Shown here: piece by piece, positions 7,364-17,450 of the stretch
How positions within the stretch are numbered: the stretch's first letter is position 1
How the letters are laid out: each line of letters opens with the position of its first letter
Source: JAJVID01 sp036565725
GTDB taxonomy: Bacteria > Acidobacteriota > Blastocatellia > RBC074
Assembly: GCA_036565725.1 (NCBI GenBank)
Contig: DATCXQ010000164.1
Coordinates: forward strand, 1-24,386
Direction of reading: 5' to 3'
DNA length: 24,386 nucleotides
Translations under genes and position numbers: made by a program
The notes under the pieces: generated by a model
Seen by the model: the letters and a program-made list of their open reading frames with translations, nothing else
Database searches by the model: none
Told to the model about the DNA's origin: nothing

Positions 7364-8932
7364 ATGCTTCGCCGTCCAAGTTTTGTCTTATCCGCCCTCT
7401 GCGCGCTTCTTTTCTTCTCATCTTCCGCCGCGACACGAAATCAGGAACACGAATCGCCACTGCGGTTCCGCGTCACACTCTCGAAAGGGCTCGCGCCGAA
7501 AGGCGCCTCGGGCCGCTTGCTGCTGTTGATGACCGGCGCGCCGCGTGAGATGCAGACAATCGAGATGGGCTTCATCCCCGGCTCGACCTGGGTCGCCGCG
7601 ACGGAGGTCGAGTATTTAGCCCCCGACGCCACTGTCGAATTCGATCCCAATATGAAAGCCTATCCGAGGCCGTTCTCCCAGGCCAAGCCGGGGACGTATC
7701 AAGTGATGGCTCTGCTCGACCCTGATCACAGCTACGCTTACCACGGAGAGGACGAGGGTGATCTGACCAGCGCCGTCGTCAAAGTCGAAAACCTGAACCC
7801 GGCGGACGCCAAGCCGATTGAATTGACGTTGACTCGTTCGGCTCCCGCGCGCTTCAAACCCGCAGACACCGGGAACGTCAAGCTCGTCGAATTTCAGAGC
7901 CCGATGCTTACCAAATTCTGGGGGCGCGCGATCACGATGCGCGCCGGGGTCGTTCTGCCGCCGAGTTATGGCAAAGACCCGAAGAAGACCTACGCGGGCG
8001 TCTATCACGTCCACGGCTTCGGCGGAGACCATACCGCGGCATGGCGACAGGGGGGCCAAATCGTCAGAGAGAGCGGCGAGGACAAGAGCGCCGAGATGAT
8101 TCACGTTTATCTGGACGGCTCGTTCCCGACCGGCCATCACGAATTCGCCGATTCTTTGAACAACGGCCCGTGGGGAAAGGCCCTGACAGAAGAATTCATC
8201 CCGCATCTCGAAAAGCGATTCCGCCTGGCCAACAAAGCGTACGCGCGTTTTCTGACCGGCCATTCGTCGGGCGGATGGAGCACGCTCTGGTTGCAGGTGA
8301 CCTATCCCGATTTCTTCGGCGGGACGTGGTCTACGGCGCCCGACCCAGTTGATCTGCGCAGCTTCACGGGCATTGACGCGACGCCGGGCTCGACCGACAA
8401 CGCTTACCGCGAGCGCGACGGCTCGCCGAAACAACTGGTGCGGATGGGCGGCAAATTCATCGTCAGCATCGAACAGTTCGCGCGGCAGGAAGAGGTCACC
8501 GGCGAATACGGCGGCCAGTTCGCCTCGTTCGAATGGGTCTGGAGTCCGCGCGGCGAAGACGGCCGCCCGATGAAAATGTTCAACCGCGAATCGGGCGAGT
8601 TGAATCAAGAGGTCTTGAAATACTGGCAAAATTACGATATCCGGCTGATCCTCGAAAACAACTGGACCCGGCTCGCGCCGAAGCTCAAAGGCAAGATCAA
8701 TGTCATCTGCGGCGACGCCGACACGTTTCGATTGGAAGAGGCCGTGAAGATGCTCTGCGGCTTCTTTAAAGAGAAGGGCAGCGACGCTGTGTGCGAGCTT
8801 GTGCCGGAACGCGATCACATGAATCTCTATCAGCCCTACCAAACTTACCCTGACGGGTTGGCCGCGCGAATTTACAAGGAAATGGCGGCGAAATTCGAGG
8901 CGGGCGGGAAGTTCAGGACGTCGAAAAAGTGA
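7364..8932 (+). CDS. Secreted alpha/beta-hydrolase esterase, enterochelin-esterase-like
   Basis: A protein of about 522 residues with a cleavable signal peptide (MLRRPSFVLSALCALLFFSS then SAATRNQ). The ATG at 7364 is preferred over one at 7346 because AAAGGA (7349-7354) lies nine bases before it and the signal peptide then starts correctly. The first ~160 residues form a beta-rich domain. The second half is an esterase-D/enterochelin-esterase-like hydrolase: a VYHVHGFGGDHT oxyanion region, the nucleophile elbow GHSSG with Ser encoded at 8264-8266, and a late ERDHMNLY His. These fit a Ser-Asp-His triad. It should act in the periplasm or outside on esters. The substrate is unknown; siderophore- or carbohydrate-ester cleavage are possibilities. 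It appears to be a single-gene unit. Confidence 0.82.
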   Translation: MLRRPSFVLSALCALLFFSSSAATRNQEHESPLRFRVTLSKGLAPKGASGRLLLLMTGAPREMQTIEMGFIPGSTWVAATEVEYLAPDATVEFDPNMKAYPRPFSQAKPGTYQVMALLDPDHSYAYHGEDEGDLTSAVVKVENLNPADAKPIELTLTRSAPARFKPADTGNVKLVEFQSPMLTKFWGRAITMRAGVVLPPSYGKDPKKTYAGVYHVHGFGGDHTAAWRQGGQIVRESGEDKSAEMIHVYLDGSFPTGHHEFADSLNNGPWGKALTEEFIPHLEKRFRLANKAYARFLTGHSSGGWSTLWLQVTYPDFFGGTWSTAPDPVDLRSFTGIDATPGSTDNAYRERDGSPKQLVRMGGKFIVSIEQFARQEEVTGEYGGQFASFEWVWSPRGEDGRPMKMFNRESGELNQEVLKYWQNYDIRLILENNWTRLAPKLKGKINVICGDADTFRLEEAVKMLCGFFKEKGSDAVCELVPERDHMNLYQPYQTYPDGLAARIYKEMAAKFEAGGKFRTSKK

Positions 8933-9087
8933 TCTTCGAGCCTGCCCCATAAACTTCGATCTGAGAGGCGCGCGGGCGGCCAATCTTCTTCGCATCCCAG
9001 GAGATTGAATCTGTTCATTTTTCCACCTATCAGCGAGAATGGCGTCCATCCTTGCGCATTTATTCTTAATCTCTTTTTTCGAGGCAT

Positions 9088-10542
9088 ATGACTACGGAGA
9101 CGACACAAACCACCTCGCAGCCTGTCCAACTTGTACGAGCGCTCAAGCTCGGCGACCTCGTTCTGATGAACCTCGTGGCCGTGCTCGGCCTGCGACACCT
9201 GGCCACGTCGGCCAAGGCAGGCCCGGTGACCCTGATTCTGTGGGTGCTGGCTGGAATCTTCTTCTTCGTGCCGCAAGGACTGGTGGTGATGGAGCTTTCA
9301 TCTCGATTTCCGAACGTCGGAGGCATCTACGATTGGACGAAACGTGCGCTCGGTGAAGGTCATGGATTCCTGTGCGGATGGTGTTATTGGATCAACAACG
9401 TTCTTTATTATCCGAGCCTGCTTATTTCGGCGGCTGTGGTCGCAACCTTCATCACGGGCGAGGGCGATTCAAAACTGGGAGAAAATTCCACATACGTCAT
9501 CAGCGCGACGCTCGTCATGCTTTGGATCGCGACGGCGGTCAATATTTTCGGCGTCAGAATAGGAAAGTGGCTTCAGAACCTCGGCGGAATCGGCACGTAC
9601 ATTCCGGGAATTTTGATCATCCTCGTGGGAGTTTACGGAGTCCTCTTTCTGCCGTCTGCGAATTCAATCACGGCGAACGATCTAATACCCAAATCGACAG
9701 ATTACGATTCGCTCAATCTGTGGGCTTCCATCGCATTCGCTTACGCGGGTCTGGAACTCTCGGCGACGATGGGCGGCGAAGTGAAAGAGCCGCGCCGGAC
9801 GCTTCCGCGTTCGATTTTCATTTCCGCCCCTCTGATCGCGATCATATACATTCTCGGAACCGGATCGGTATTGTGGACCGTGCCGAATGAGCGGATCAAT
9901 GTCGCGTCAGGTTTTCTTCAAACGATCGAGATGGGGATGAGACAGATCAGCTCAAACCTGTGGTGGGTCGCCCCGATCTGCGCCGTGCTTTACACTCTCG
10001 GCAGTCTCGGCGGCGTGGGCGCCTGGTTGATTGGCCCGGCGCGAGTGGCGCTTGGCATAGGTCTGGATCGGTACTTCCCACCGGCTTTTGGCCGTGTTCA
10101 TCCGCGGTGGAAGACGCCTTATGTTGCGATACTGGCGCAGACCGCGCTGGCGACGGTCTTTTTACTGATAATGCAGCTTGGCAAAGAGACCGGGGTCGGC
10201 CAGGTGTATCTCACTTTGTTGAGCGCCCAGCTCATCATCTACTATGTCACGTACATTTATCTTTTCATCGTCTTTCTGATTCACCGCCGCAGAGAAGGCC
10301 CCAGCCCAGATGTGATGGTCGCGCCCGGAGGAACCGCCGGGGCTTATGCCATCGGGATCAGCGGATTGCTGGTCACGATCTTCGCGATGGTTCTGGCGCT
10401 GGTTCCGCCGCCTGGCACCGGGAACTGGGTAGAGTATGAAGCGAAAGTTATTGGCGGCGTGGCTTTTCTCATTCTGCTCGGCGTGGCGATTTATTGGCGC
10501 GCCCGTTCGAAGGGCAAAACCGCTGCCGCGCGCGGCTCTTAG
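9088..10542 (+). CDS. APC superfamily amino-acid permease
   Basis: A 484-residue integral membrane protein with about 12 hydrophobic segments. Family features are an early conserved helix (LVLMNLVAVLGLRHLATSAK), then PQGLVVMELSSRFPNVGGIY, YAGLELSATMGGEVKEPRR and GSLGGVGAWLIGPAR. These match amino-acid/polyamine/organocation transporters of the glutamate:GABA-antiporter-like branch. The E-x-x-x-P-R-R segment after helix 6 is typical. It should carry amino acids across the inner membrane by proton symport or exchange, but the substrate cannot be read from the sequence. The C45-like hydrolase gene starts 27 bp downstream, so the two are probably one operon and the hydrolase may supply its substrate. 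Confidence 0.9.
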   Translation: MTTETTQTTSQPVQLVRALKLGDLVLMNLVAVLGLRHLATSAKAGPVTLILWVLAGIFFFVPQGLVVMELSSRFPNVGGIYDWTKRALGEGHGFLCGWCYWINNVLYYPSLLISAAVVATFITGEGDSKLGENSTYVISATLVMLWIATAVNIFGVRIGKWLQNLGGIGTYIPGILIILVGVYGVLFLPSANSITANDLIPKSTDYDSLNLWASIAFAYAGLELSATMGGEVKEPRRTLPRSIFISAPLIAIIYILGTGSVLWTVPNERINVASGFLQTIEMGMRQISSNLWWVAPICAVLYTLGSLGGVGAWLIGPARVALGIGLDRYFPPAFGRVHPRWKTPYVAILAQTALATVFLLIMQLGKETGVGQVYLTLLSAQLIIYYVTYIYLFIVFLIHRRREGPSPDVMVAPGGTAGAYAIGISGLLVTIFAMVLALVPPPGTGNWVEYEAKVIGGVAFLILLGVAIYWRARSKGKTAAARGS

Positions 10543-10569
10543 AGCGAAATCTGACTGTAGGAGGCTGTT

Positions 10570-12006
10570 ATGAAAAGGAATGCGTATTTCGCGCTGGCCG
10601 TATGCCTGCTTGTCGCCGTCTGTTTTAGCGGTTGCCATCAATCAGCTTCCAGTGGCGAGGCGCAAGCCGTGGCTACGCCGGGTAAAAAGCTGGATGGCGC
10701 CAAGAGATTCGAACGCAACGGATGGGTCTACGTTCACCTCGAAGGCGCTCCGGACAAGATCGGCTATCAACACGGCGCTCTACTCTCGAAAGAGATCGAG
10801 GATTTGCTGCGCGTGATGGGGCCTTTCTTGCAGCGCCAATCCAAACGCGACTGGAACTTCTACCGCGAATCCGCAGAGAAGATGCTCTGGCCGAAGATGG
10901 ACAAGGAGTATCAGGACGAGATTGACGGCATCGTCGCAGGCGCGACCGCGAATGGCGTCAAGCTTGACCGCTACGACGTGGTCGCAATGAACGCTTTTAT
11001 AGAGCTGGCGCAGTATTACCTGCCCTGGATGGAAAAACAGAAGGGGTTGCAAGCCTCGACCAAAGCGCCCGGCAATTGCAGCGCCTTCGTCGCCACCGGA
11101 AGCTGGACTAAAGACGGCCGCATCGTGATGGGGCACAACGCCTGGACCGATTACGTCATCGGCTCGCGATGGAACATCATCTTCGACATCAAGCCCGAAA
11201 AAGGTCATAGAATGTTGATGGACGGGCTTCCAGGCGTGATCGCGAGCATGGACGATTTCGGCGTCAATGAGAGAGGGATCATGATAACCGAGACGACGAT
11301 CACCGGCTTCACCGGCTTCGATCCGAAAGGCAAACCCGAATTCGAGCGCGCGCGCAAGGCGATGCAATACAGCGACTCGATTGACGATTACGCGCGCATC
11401 ATGCTCGAAGACAATAACGGCGGGTATGCGAACGACTGGCTGATCGGCGACAACAAAACCGGCGAGATCGCGCTCTTTGAATTGGGGTTGAAAGAGCACA
11501 GTCTGCGCCGCACTAAAGACGGGTGCTTCGTCGGGTCGAATTTCCCAGTCGATGAGAAACTGATGAAGGCCGAGACCAATTACGACCCGAACAATAAGGC
11601 CAGTTCGCCCAACGCGCGCCACGCCCGGTGGGAGCAGTTGATGGCCGAATACAAGGGCCGGATTGACGTCGAGGCCGCGAAGAAGTTCGAGACCGACGGC
11701 TTCGACGCCTTCGCCAAAAAGCAGGGCGCGAACGAGCGCAGCCTTTGCGGCGCGGTGGAATCATCGCCCCGCGGCGTGCCAGAATGGGATTGGCTCGCTT
11801 ATTTCCCCGGCGGCACAGTGCAGGCGAAAGTGATGGACGCGCGGATGGCCGAAAAAATGCAATTGTGGGGATCATACGGCCATGCCTGCGCCCCTGATTT
11901 CATCGCCGAAGATTTTCTGAAACGGCGCAAAGAATACGAATGGGCGCGCGGCTTGCTGCGCGATATGAAGACCGGGGATTGGGCGCTGTTTGAAATTACT
12001 CGCTAA
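10570..12006 (+). CDS. C45-type / phospholipase-B-like hydrolase, lipoprotein
   Basis: A 478-residue lipoprotein. The N-terminus MKRNAYFALAVCLLVAVCFS ends in a lipobox with Cys22, so the protein should be membrane-anchored in the envelope. After GYQHGALLSKEIEDLL comes PGNCSAF with Cys170, the expected N-terminal nucleophile exposed by self-cleavage. Then come GRIVMGHNAWTDY, a WNIIFD strand and GVNERGIMITETT, as in C45 peptidases/acyltransferases and phospholipase-B-like Ntn hydrolases. The reaction is likely amide or ester hydrolysis of an acyl-amino compound. A perfect AGGAGG sits five bases before the ATG. It lies 27 bp after the amino-acid permease gene. A 28-bp perfect hairpin begins 32 bp beyond the stop and may terminate transcription. 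The exact substrate is unknown. Confidence 0.82.
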   Translation: MKRNAYFALAVCLLVAVCFSGCHQSASSGEAQAVATPGKKLDGAKRFERNGWVYVHLEGAPDKIGYQHGALLSKEIEDLLRVMGPFLQRQSKRDWNFYRESAEKMLWPKMDKEYQDEIDGIVAGATANGVKLDRYDVVAMNAFIELAQYYLPWMEKQKGLQASTKAPGNCSAFVATGSWTKDGRIVMGHNAWTDYVIGSRWNIIFDIKPEKGHRMLMDGLPGVIASMDDFGVNERGIMITETTITGFTGFDPKGKPEFERARKAMQYSDSIDDYARIMLEDNNGGYANDWLIGDNKTGEIALFELGLKEHSLRRTKDGCFVGSNFPVDEKLMKAETNYDPNNKASSPNARHARWEQLMAEYKGRIDVEAAKKFETDGFDAFAKKQGANERSLCGAVESSPRGVPEWDWLAYFPGGTVQAKVMDARMAEKMQLWGSYGHACAPDFIAEDFLKRRKEYEWARGLLRDMKTGDWALFEITR

Positions 12007-12038
12007 ATCAAAGCAGGCGAGATTCGGACAAAAGGATC

Positions 12039-12112
12039 AACCACGGGAAACACGGGGAGCACGGGGCTTATCTTTATTGCCTTTCCCCGTGCTCCCCGTG
12101 TTTCCCGTGGTT
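12039..12112. repeat. 28-bp perfect palindrome of CACGGGG units
   Basis: 12039-12066 is exactly complementary to 12085-12112, with an 18-nt loop. The arm is made of CACGGG(G) words separated by AAA and AG. Weaker complementarity continues outward (about 12003-12038 with 12113-12146). It lies between the C45 hydrolase and the glutaryl-CoA dehydrogenase genes. A related but less regular copy is at 14537-14609. Confidence 0.9.
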
Positions 12113-12160
12113 GGTTTTGACGCCAATGCCTGCTGGTTTGGTTTAGGAAAGGATGCAATC

Positions 12161-13336
<1,176 letters not shown>

Positions 13337-13344
13337 TGAGAAAC

Positions 13345-13437
13345 CACTTGCCGCGACGCGTCGTCTTATCAAGTGCGTGGGACAGACTTTAGTCTGTCCG
13401 TCCTGAATCCACGCTGCGGACAGACTTTAGTCTGTGG
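13345..13437. repeat. Cluster of short palindromes including two ACAGACTTTAGTCTGT copies
   Basis: A CACTTG/CAAGTG-type inverted repeat (about 13345-13374) is followed by two copies of a GGACAGACT-TT-AGTCTGTCC palindrome, at 13380-13399 and 13418-13437 (second copy imperfect at one end). They fill the gap before the secreted GQ-repeat protein. They could be transcription-termination or dispersed repeat units. Confidence 0.8.
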
Positions 13438-13470
13438 CGCCAACAATCCATACTTCGGAGGAAACAACTG

Positions 13471-14463
13471 ATGCGCCGAGCAATCTATATCTGTGGCGTC
13501 GTTTGCACGATTATCATATCCGTTCAACTGCTCTCCGTCGCCGTCTTCGCACAGCAAGACAAACTCGTCGGGAGATGGGAGGGCAAGGCTCAATCGCCGC
13601 AAGGCGAGCGCGAGACAAGCCTGGTCATCAAGAAAGAAGGTGACGTTTACACGGGCGTAATGCCCGGCATGCGTCAGGGCATGGAGATACAACTCAAAGA
13701 CTTTAAGATTGATGGTGATAAGTTCACGGCCAAGGCCGACATCGAGACGCCGCAGGCCGCCATCACAATCAATTACAGCTTCACGCTCGCCGGGGAGACG
13801 ATGAAAGGGGAAGGCGCGCTCGATTTCGGCGGCCAGAGCATCACAATAGGTTTTGATCTCAAACGCGTCAGCGCAAACCCGGGCGCCAGCGCGACATCCG
13901 CATCGGCCGGGCAACAGCCGGGGGCGCAGGGTCAGGGTCAGGGTCAGGGTCAGGGTCAGGGGCAGGGGCAGGGTCAGGGACGCCAGCGCGTAGATGTGCC
14001 GCAGCCGCAGCAGAAACAGTCGATCGATTATTTCGTCGGACAGTGGAGCTATAAGTACATCGGGCGCGAAAGCGCGCTGTGGCCCGCGCCGCGCGAATGC
14101 GTGGTGACCTTCACGAAGCGCGCCGACGGGAAATCGGTCGAGGGCGCGAGCGATTGCAGACACGAGGGCGGCGCGTTCAAAGACAACCTGGTGATCGTTT
14201 TCGACGAGGCTGCGAAGACGCTCAGCTTCACCGAAAAGCTCGGCAGCGGCGTCGCGCTCACGAGCAAGGGCGATTGGACAAGCCCGATCTCGATCCGCTT
14301 CGCAATCGATCCTGTCACGGCCAAGGGGCAGAAGCTGCAACTGCGCCGCACTATCTCGGTCGTCGCCGCGCATTCGTTCACGGTGGCCGAGGAGTTGTCG
14401 GAAGACGGCGGGCCGTTCGTGCGGCTGGGCAGCGCGGTCTTCTCGAAAATCGGCGCGAAATGA
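13471..14463 (+). CDS. Secreted protein with Gly-Gln repeat linker
   Basis: A 330-residue protein with a signal peptide (MRRAIYICGVVCTIIISVQ, cleavage likely after VFAQ). It has two beta-rich domains. Residues about 28-130 begin DKLVGRWEGKAQSPQGE, which looks like a lipocalin-like or small beta-barrel domain. Residues about 185-325 begin YFVGQWSYKYIGRESALWP and look like a related domain. They are joined by a low-complexity linker with about nine Gly-Gln dipeptides encoded by a near-perfect hexanucleotide repeat (13927-13980). A Shine-Dalgarno GGAGG stands about ten bases before the ATG. I do not recognise a family with confidence. It is likely periplasmic, and both domains suggest binding of a small hydrophobic ligand, but this is speculative. 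Confidence 0.78.
   Translation: MRRAIYICGVVCTIIISVQLLSVAVFAQQDKLVGRWEGKAQSPQGERETSLVIKKEGDVYTGVMPGMRQGMEIQLKDFKIDGDKFTAKADIETPQAAITINYSFTLAGETMKGEGALDFGGQSITIGFDLKRVSANPGASATSASAGQQPGAQGQGQGQGQGQGQGQGQGRQRVDVPQPQQKQSIDYFVGQWSYKYIGRESALWPAPRECVVTFTKRADGKSVEGASDCRHEGGAFKDNLVIVFDEAAKTLSFTEKLGSGVALTSKGDWTSPISIRFAIDPVTAKGQKLQLRRTISVVAAHSFTVAEELSEDGGPFVRLGSAVFSKIGAK
13927..13980 (+). repeat. GGTCAG hexanucleotide repeat
   Basis: About nine tandem GGTCAG/GGGCAG units in frame, encoding Gly-Gln. The unit length is a multiple of three, so slippage would change linker length and would not shift the frame. Confidence 0.92.
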
Positions 14464-14474
14464 CTAGTAGAGCG

Positions 14475-14673
14475 CCGCGCGCGTGAGCAAGCGGTAATCT
14501 TACGGCGTTTTTCATTTGGGTATTCAGGAATAACAAACCACGGGGAACACGGGGATGTTTATTTTGCTCTTCCCCGTGATCCCCGCGCCCCCCGTGCCCC
14601 CCGCTGGTTGATTCAACCTGAATATTCAAATCAAGGACGCTATAATTAATCGACCGCTTGCTCACGCGCGCGG
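14475..14673. repeat. 199-bp nested palindromic element
   Basis: The outermost arms are a perfect 21-bp inverted repeat (14475-14495 with 14653-14673). A second pair, ATTCAGG/CCTGAAT, lies at 14522-14528/14617-14623. Inside is an imperfect hairpin of CACGGGG words (14537-14557 with 14571-14609). No gene fits. A TATAAT at 14641-14646 could serve as the -10 box for the adaptor gene, but no good -35 is seen at the right distance. The concentric inverted repeats look like a miniature mobile element. Confidence 0.82.
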
Positions 14674-14706
14674 GGCCGTTATCTGAAAGGACGAGACCGA
14701 AAGCCA

Positions 14707-15960
14707 ATGACGCCTCCTCATTCGACTCGACGCCGCGATTCTTCCCGATCCGTCTTACTCTTTCCCCTCATCGCATCGCTTGTTCTATTCGGCTCGTCCT
14801 GCGCGCGCGATACGTCGGGGAAATCCCAGAACGGAAAGCCGGGCGCGTCGGCCCCGAAGCCGAAGGCCAAGGCCGTGGGGGTCGAACAACGACAACAGCG
14901 TCGCGCGGTCGAAGCCGTCGGCACGCTCTTCGCGTACGACGAAGTCACCGTCAGCTCGGAAGCCGAGGGTCGCGTCGAAGAGGTGATGGTCGATGTCGGC
15001 GACCGCGTGGGAAAAGGACAGACGCTGGCGCGCGTCTCGCCGGTCGAATTCCAGCTTACTGTTGATCAGCAGCAGGCGGCGCTCAGGCAGGCGCGGGCGC
15101 GGTTGGGGTTGACCGAAACCGACGGCGAGCTGAAAGACGCGCGCCAGGCCGCCGAAGTCAAAAAGGCCGCCGCCGACCTGACCGACGCCGAGCAAAAATA
15201 CAAGCGCGCGCAGAGTCTCCTGGAAACCGGCGTCATCCCCCGGCAGCAATATGACGAGTCCGAGGCGCGGTACAAAGCCGCCAAAGCGACTTACGACATG
15301 GCAATGCAGCAGGTCGAAAACCTGCGCGCCTCGATGCAACAGACCCAGGCGTCGCTCAACCTGGCTAACAAGCGGCTGCGAGACACGCAGATTCGAGCGC
15401 CGTTCGCCGGCCACGTCAAAGCCCGCGAGGTTACGACGGGGCAGTACCTGAAAGTCCAGACGCCGGTCATGACCATCGTTAACATCGATCCGCTGCGCGC
15501 GCGTTTGAGCGTGCCCGAGAAGATGTCGCCCTGGGTGCGCGTGGGGCGCGAAGTCAAACTCAGCCTCGAAGCATTTCCGGGCCGGGAATTCGCGGGCCGC
15601 ATCTCGCGCATCAATCCTTCGGTGGACGAAAAGAATCGCACGTTCGAGATTGAAGCATTGGTGTCCAACCGCGGCGGGGAACTCAAACCTGGCTCATTCG
15701 TCAAAGCCACGATCCAATCCGACAAGGTCGATCAAATTTTGGTAATCCCGCACAGCGCCGCCGTCTACCTTTTCGGCGCGTACAAGGTCTTCATCCTTCA
15801 GGGGCAGACTATCAAAGAGCGCGAGGTGAAACTGGGCGACCGTCTGGGCGATCTGGTCGAAGTCATCGAAGGTTTGGGGGCCGGCGAAAAGATCGCGGTC
15901 GGCGCGAGCGGCCCGCAACTCAAGGACGGAATGGAAGTCGAGATCGCGGGGACGCCATAA
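14707..15960 (+). CDS. RND efflux periplasmic adaptor (HlyD/MdtA-type) lipoprotein
   Basis: A 417-residue membrane-fusion protein that would link an inner-membrane pump to an outer-membrane channel. The N-terminus has a lipobox (LVLFGSSC, Cys32). Then comes a lipoyl-like half (VGTLFAYDEVTVSSEAEGRV, VDVGDRVGKGQTLARV), a long coiled-coil hairpin (about residues 118-215, rich in Ala, Gln, Lys, Glu), the second lipoyl half (LRDTQIRAPFAGHVKAREVTTGQY), and beta-barrel and membrane-proximal domains (PGSFVKATI, VIPHSAAVYL, IEGLGAGEKIAVGASGPQL). All parts of a complete adaptor are present. No RND transporter or TolC-like gene follows; an amidase gene does. It must use a pump encoded elsewhere, or the pump has been lost. 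Confidence 0.92.
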   Translation: MTPPHSTRRRDSSRSVLLFPLIASLVLFGSSCARDTSGKSQNGKPGASAPKPKAKAVGVEQRQQRRAVEAVGTLFAYDEVTVSSEAEGRVEEVMVDVGDRVGKGQTLARVSPVEFQLTVDQQQAALRQARARLGLTETDGELKDARQAAEVKKAAADLTDAEQKYKRAQSLLETGVIPRQQYDESEARYKAAKATYDMAMQQVENLRASMQQTQASLNLANKRLRDTQIRAPFAGHVKAREVTTGQYLKVQTPVMTIVNIDPLRARLSVPEKMSPWVRVGREVKLSLEAFPGREFAGRISRINPSVDEKNRTFEIEALVSNRGGELKPGSFVKATIQSDKVDQILVIPHSAAVYLFGAYKVFILQGQTIKEREVKLGDRLGDLVEVIEGLGAGEKIAVGASGPQLKDGMEVEIAGTP

Positions 15961-16025
15961 CTCTGGGCGCGGCGCCAGGGCGCATTCCACACGCCGGTGA
16001 ATGGGTCAATAGAAGGAGACGCGAC

Positions 16026-17450
16026 TTGAAACCGTTGGCAGAGATTTGTTTCATAGACGCCGTTGACCTGGCGCGAATGATCCGCGACAAGGAGGTCTCG
16101 GCGTTGGAGGTTATGACCGCGTTCCTCTCACAGATCGAACAGGTCAACCCGAAAGTCAACGCCGTCTGCTCTTTCATTGGAGAAGAGGCCGCGCTAAACG
16201 CCGCGAAGAAAGCTGATGAGAAATTGGCGAAAGGGGAGCCCGTCGGCCCGCTGCACGGCCTGCCACACGCGGTGAAAGACCTCGCCCTTACCGATGGCAT
16301 TCGCACGACATTCGGCTCCCGCATCTACAAAGACTTCATCGCCGGCGAGGACGCGCTTTTTGTAGAGCGTCTCAAACAGGGGGGCGCAATAATCATCGGC
16401 AAGACCAATACGCCGGAATTCGGCGCCGGCTCGCAGACCTTCAACGAAGTGTTCGGCGCTACGCGCAATCCCTACAATCTGAGCAAGACCTGTGGAGGCA
16501 GCAGCGGCGGGGCGGCCGTTGCGCTCGCCTGTGGAATGCTGCCTCTCGCAGACGGCAGCGATCTCGGAGGGTCGCTCAGAAATCCTGCCAGCTTTTGCAA
16601 CGTCGTTGGTTTTCGCCCTTCGCCTGGCCGAGTCCCTTCACATCCCGTGATGCTGGCGTGGAACACGCTCGCCGTGGAAGGCCCGATGGGCCGCACGGTT
16701 CAGGACGTCGCGCTGCTGCTTTCGGTGATGGCCGGGCCAGATGAAAGATCTCCGATCTCGATCAATGAGCCCGGCTCGACTTTCTCGCGACCTCTTCAAC
16801 GCGATTTCAAAGGCGCGCGCATCGCCTGGAGCCGCGACCTGGGCAGATATCCCGTGCAGCCTGTCGTCAACGAAGTGTGCGATCGCGCCAGATCGGTCTT
16901 TGCGGCGCTCGGGTGTCAGGTTGATGACGGCCAGCCGGATTTCAATGACGCCGACGAGATTTTTCAGACTCTGCGAGCCTGGGCATTCGCTCAAACCAGG
17001 GGCGACGACTTCATTAAACATCGCTCGTTGATGAAAGACACCGTCATTTGGAACATCGAACAGGGATTGAAGCTGAGCGGCGTAGACGTCGCGCGCGCTG
17101 AGGCAAAGCGCACGCAGCTTTACCATCGCGTGCGGGAATTCATGGAGCGATATGAATTCCTGATCCTGCCCGTGTCTCAGGTCGCGCCATTCCCGGTCGA
17201 TATAGACTGGGTCAGAGAGATCAATGGCGTCAAAATGGGAAGCTACATTGATTGGATGGCCACGTGTTACGCCATCACATTGACGGGCCTTCCCGCGATC
17301 TCGGTCCCATGCGGCTTTACGAGCGACGGACTTCCGATCGGATTACAGATCGTCGGCCGCCATCAACGCGATTTCGACGTGTTGCAACTCGCGTTCGCTT
17401 TTGAACAGGCCACTCAGTACGGTGGGATTCGACCCTCAGTGGCGATTTAA
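16026..17450 (+). CDS. Amidase signature family enzyme
   Basis: A 474-residue amidase-signature hydrolase. The Ser-cisSer-Lys triad is visible: Lys84 in GLPHAVKDLAL, Ser159 in the GGSSGG glycine-rich stretch, and Ser183 in GSDLGGSLRNPASF. C-terminal FILPVSQVAPFP-like and GLPAISVPCGFTSDGLPIGLQ segments are typical. The start is TTG at 16026, supported by a strong Shine-Dalgarno (GAAGGAGA, 16012-16019); no in-frame ATG fits better. It lacks a signal peptide, so it should be cytoplasmic. GatA (Glu-tRNA amidotransferase) shares the fold, but no gatB/gatC genes are adjacent and the sequence resembles stand-alone amidases. The substrate is unknown. Confidence 0.9.
   Translation: MKPLAEICFIDAVDLARMIRDKEVSALEVMTAFLSQIEQVNPKVNAVCSFIGEEAALNAAKKADEKLAKGEPVGPLHGLPHAVKDLALTDGIRTTFGSRIYKDFIAGEDALFVERLKQGGAIIIGKTNTPEFGAGSQTFNEVFGATRNPYNLSKTCGGSSGGAAVALACGMLPLADGSDLGGSLRNPASFCNVVGFRPSPGRVPSHPVMLAWNTLAVEGPMGRTVQDVALLLSVMAGPDERSPISINEPGSTFSRPLQRDFKGARIAWSRDLGRYPVQPVVNEVCDRARSVFAALGCQVDDGQPDFNDADEIFQTLRAWAFAQTRGDDFIKHRSLMKDTVIWNIEQGLKLSGVDVARAEAKRTQLYHRVREFMERYEFLILPVSQVAPFPVDIDWVREINGVKMGSYIDWMATCYAITLTGLPAISVPCGFTSDGLPIGLQIVGRHQRDFDVLQLAFAFEQATQYGGIRPSVAI

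Noticed and set aside
11990..12160. N-terminal extension of the glutaryl-CoA dehydrogenase reading frame
   Set aside because: It translates the long palindrome and overlaps the previous gene; the ATG at 12161 has a good ribosome binding site.
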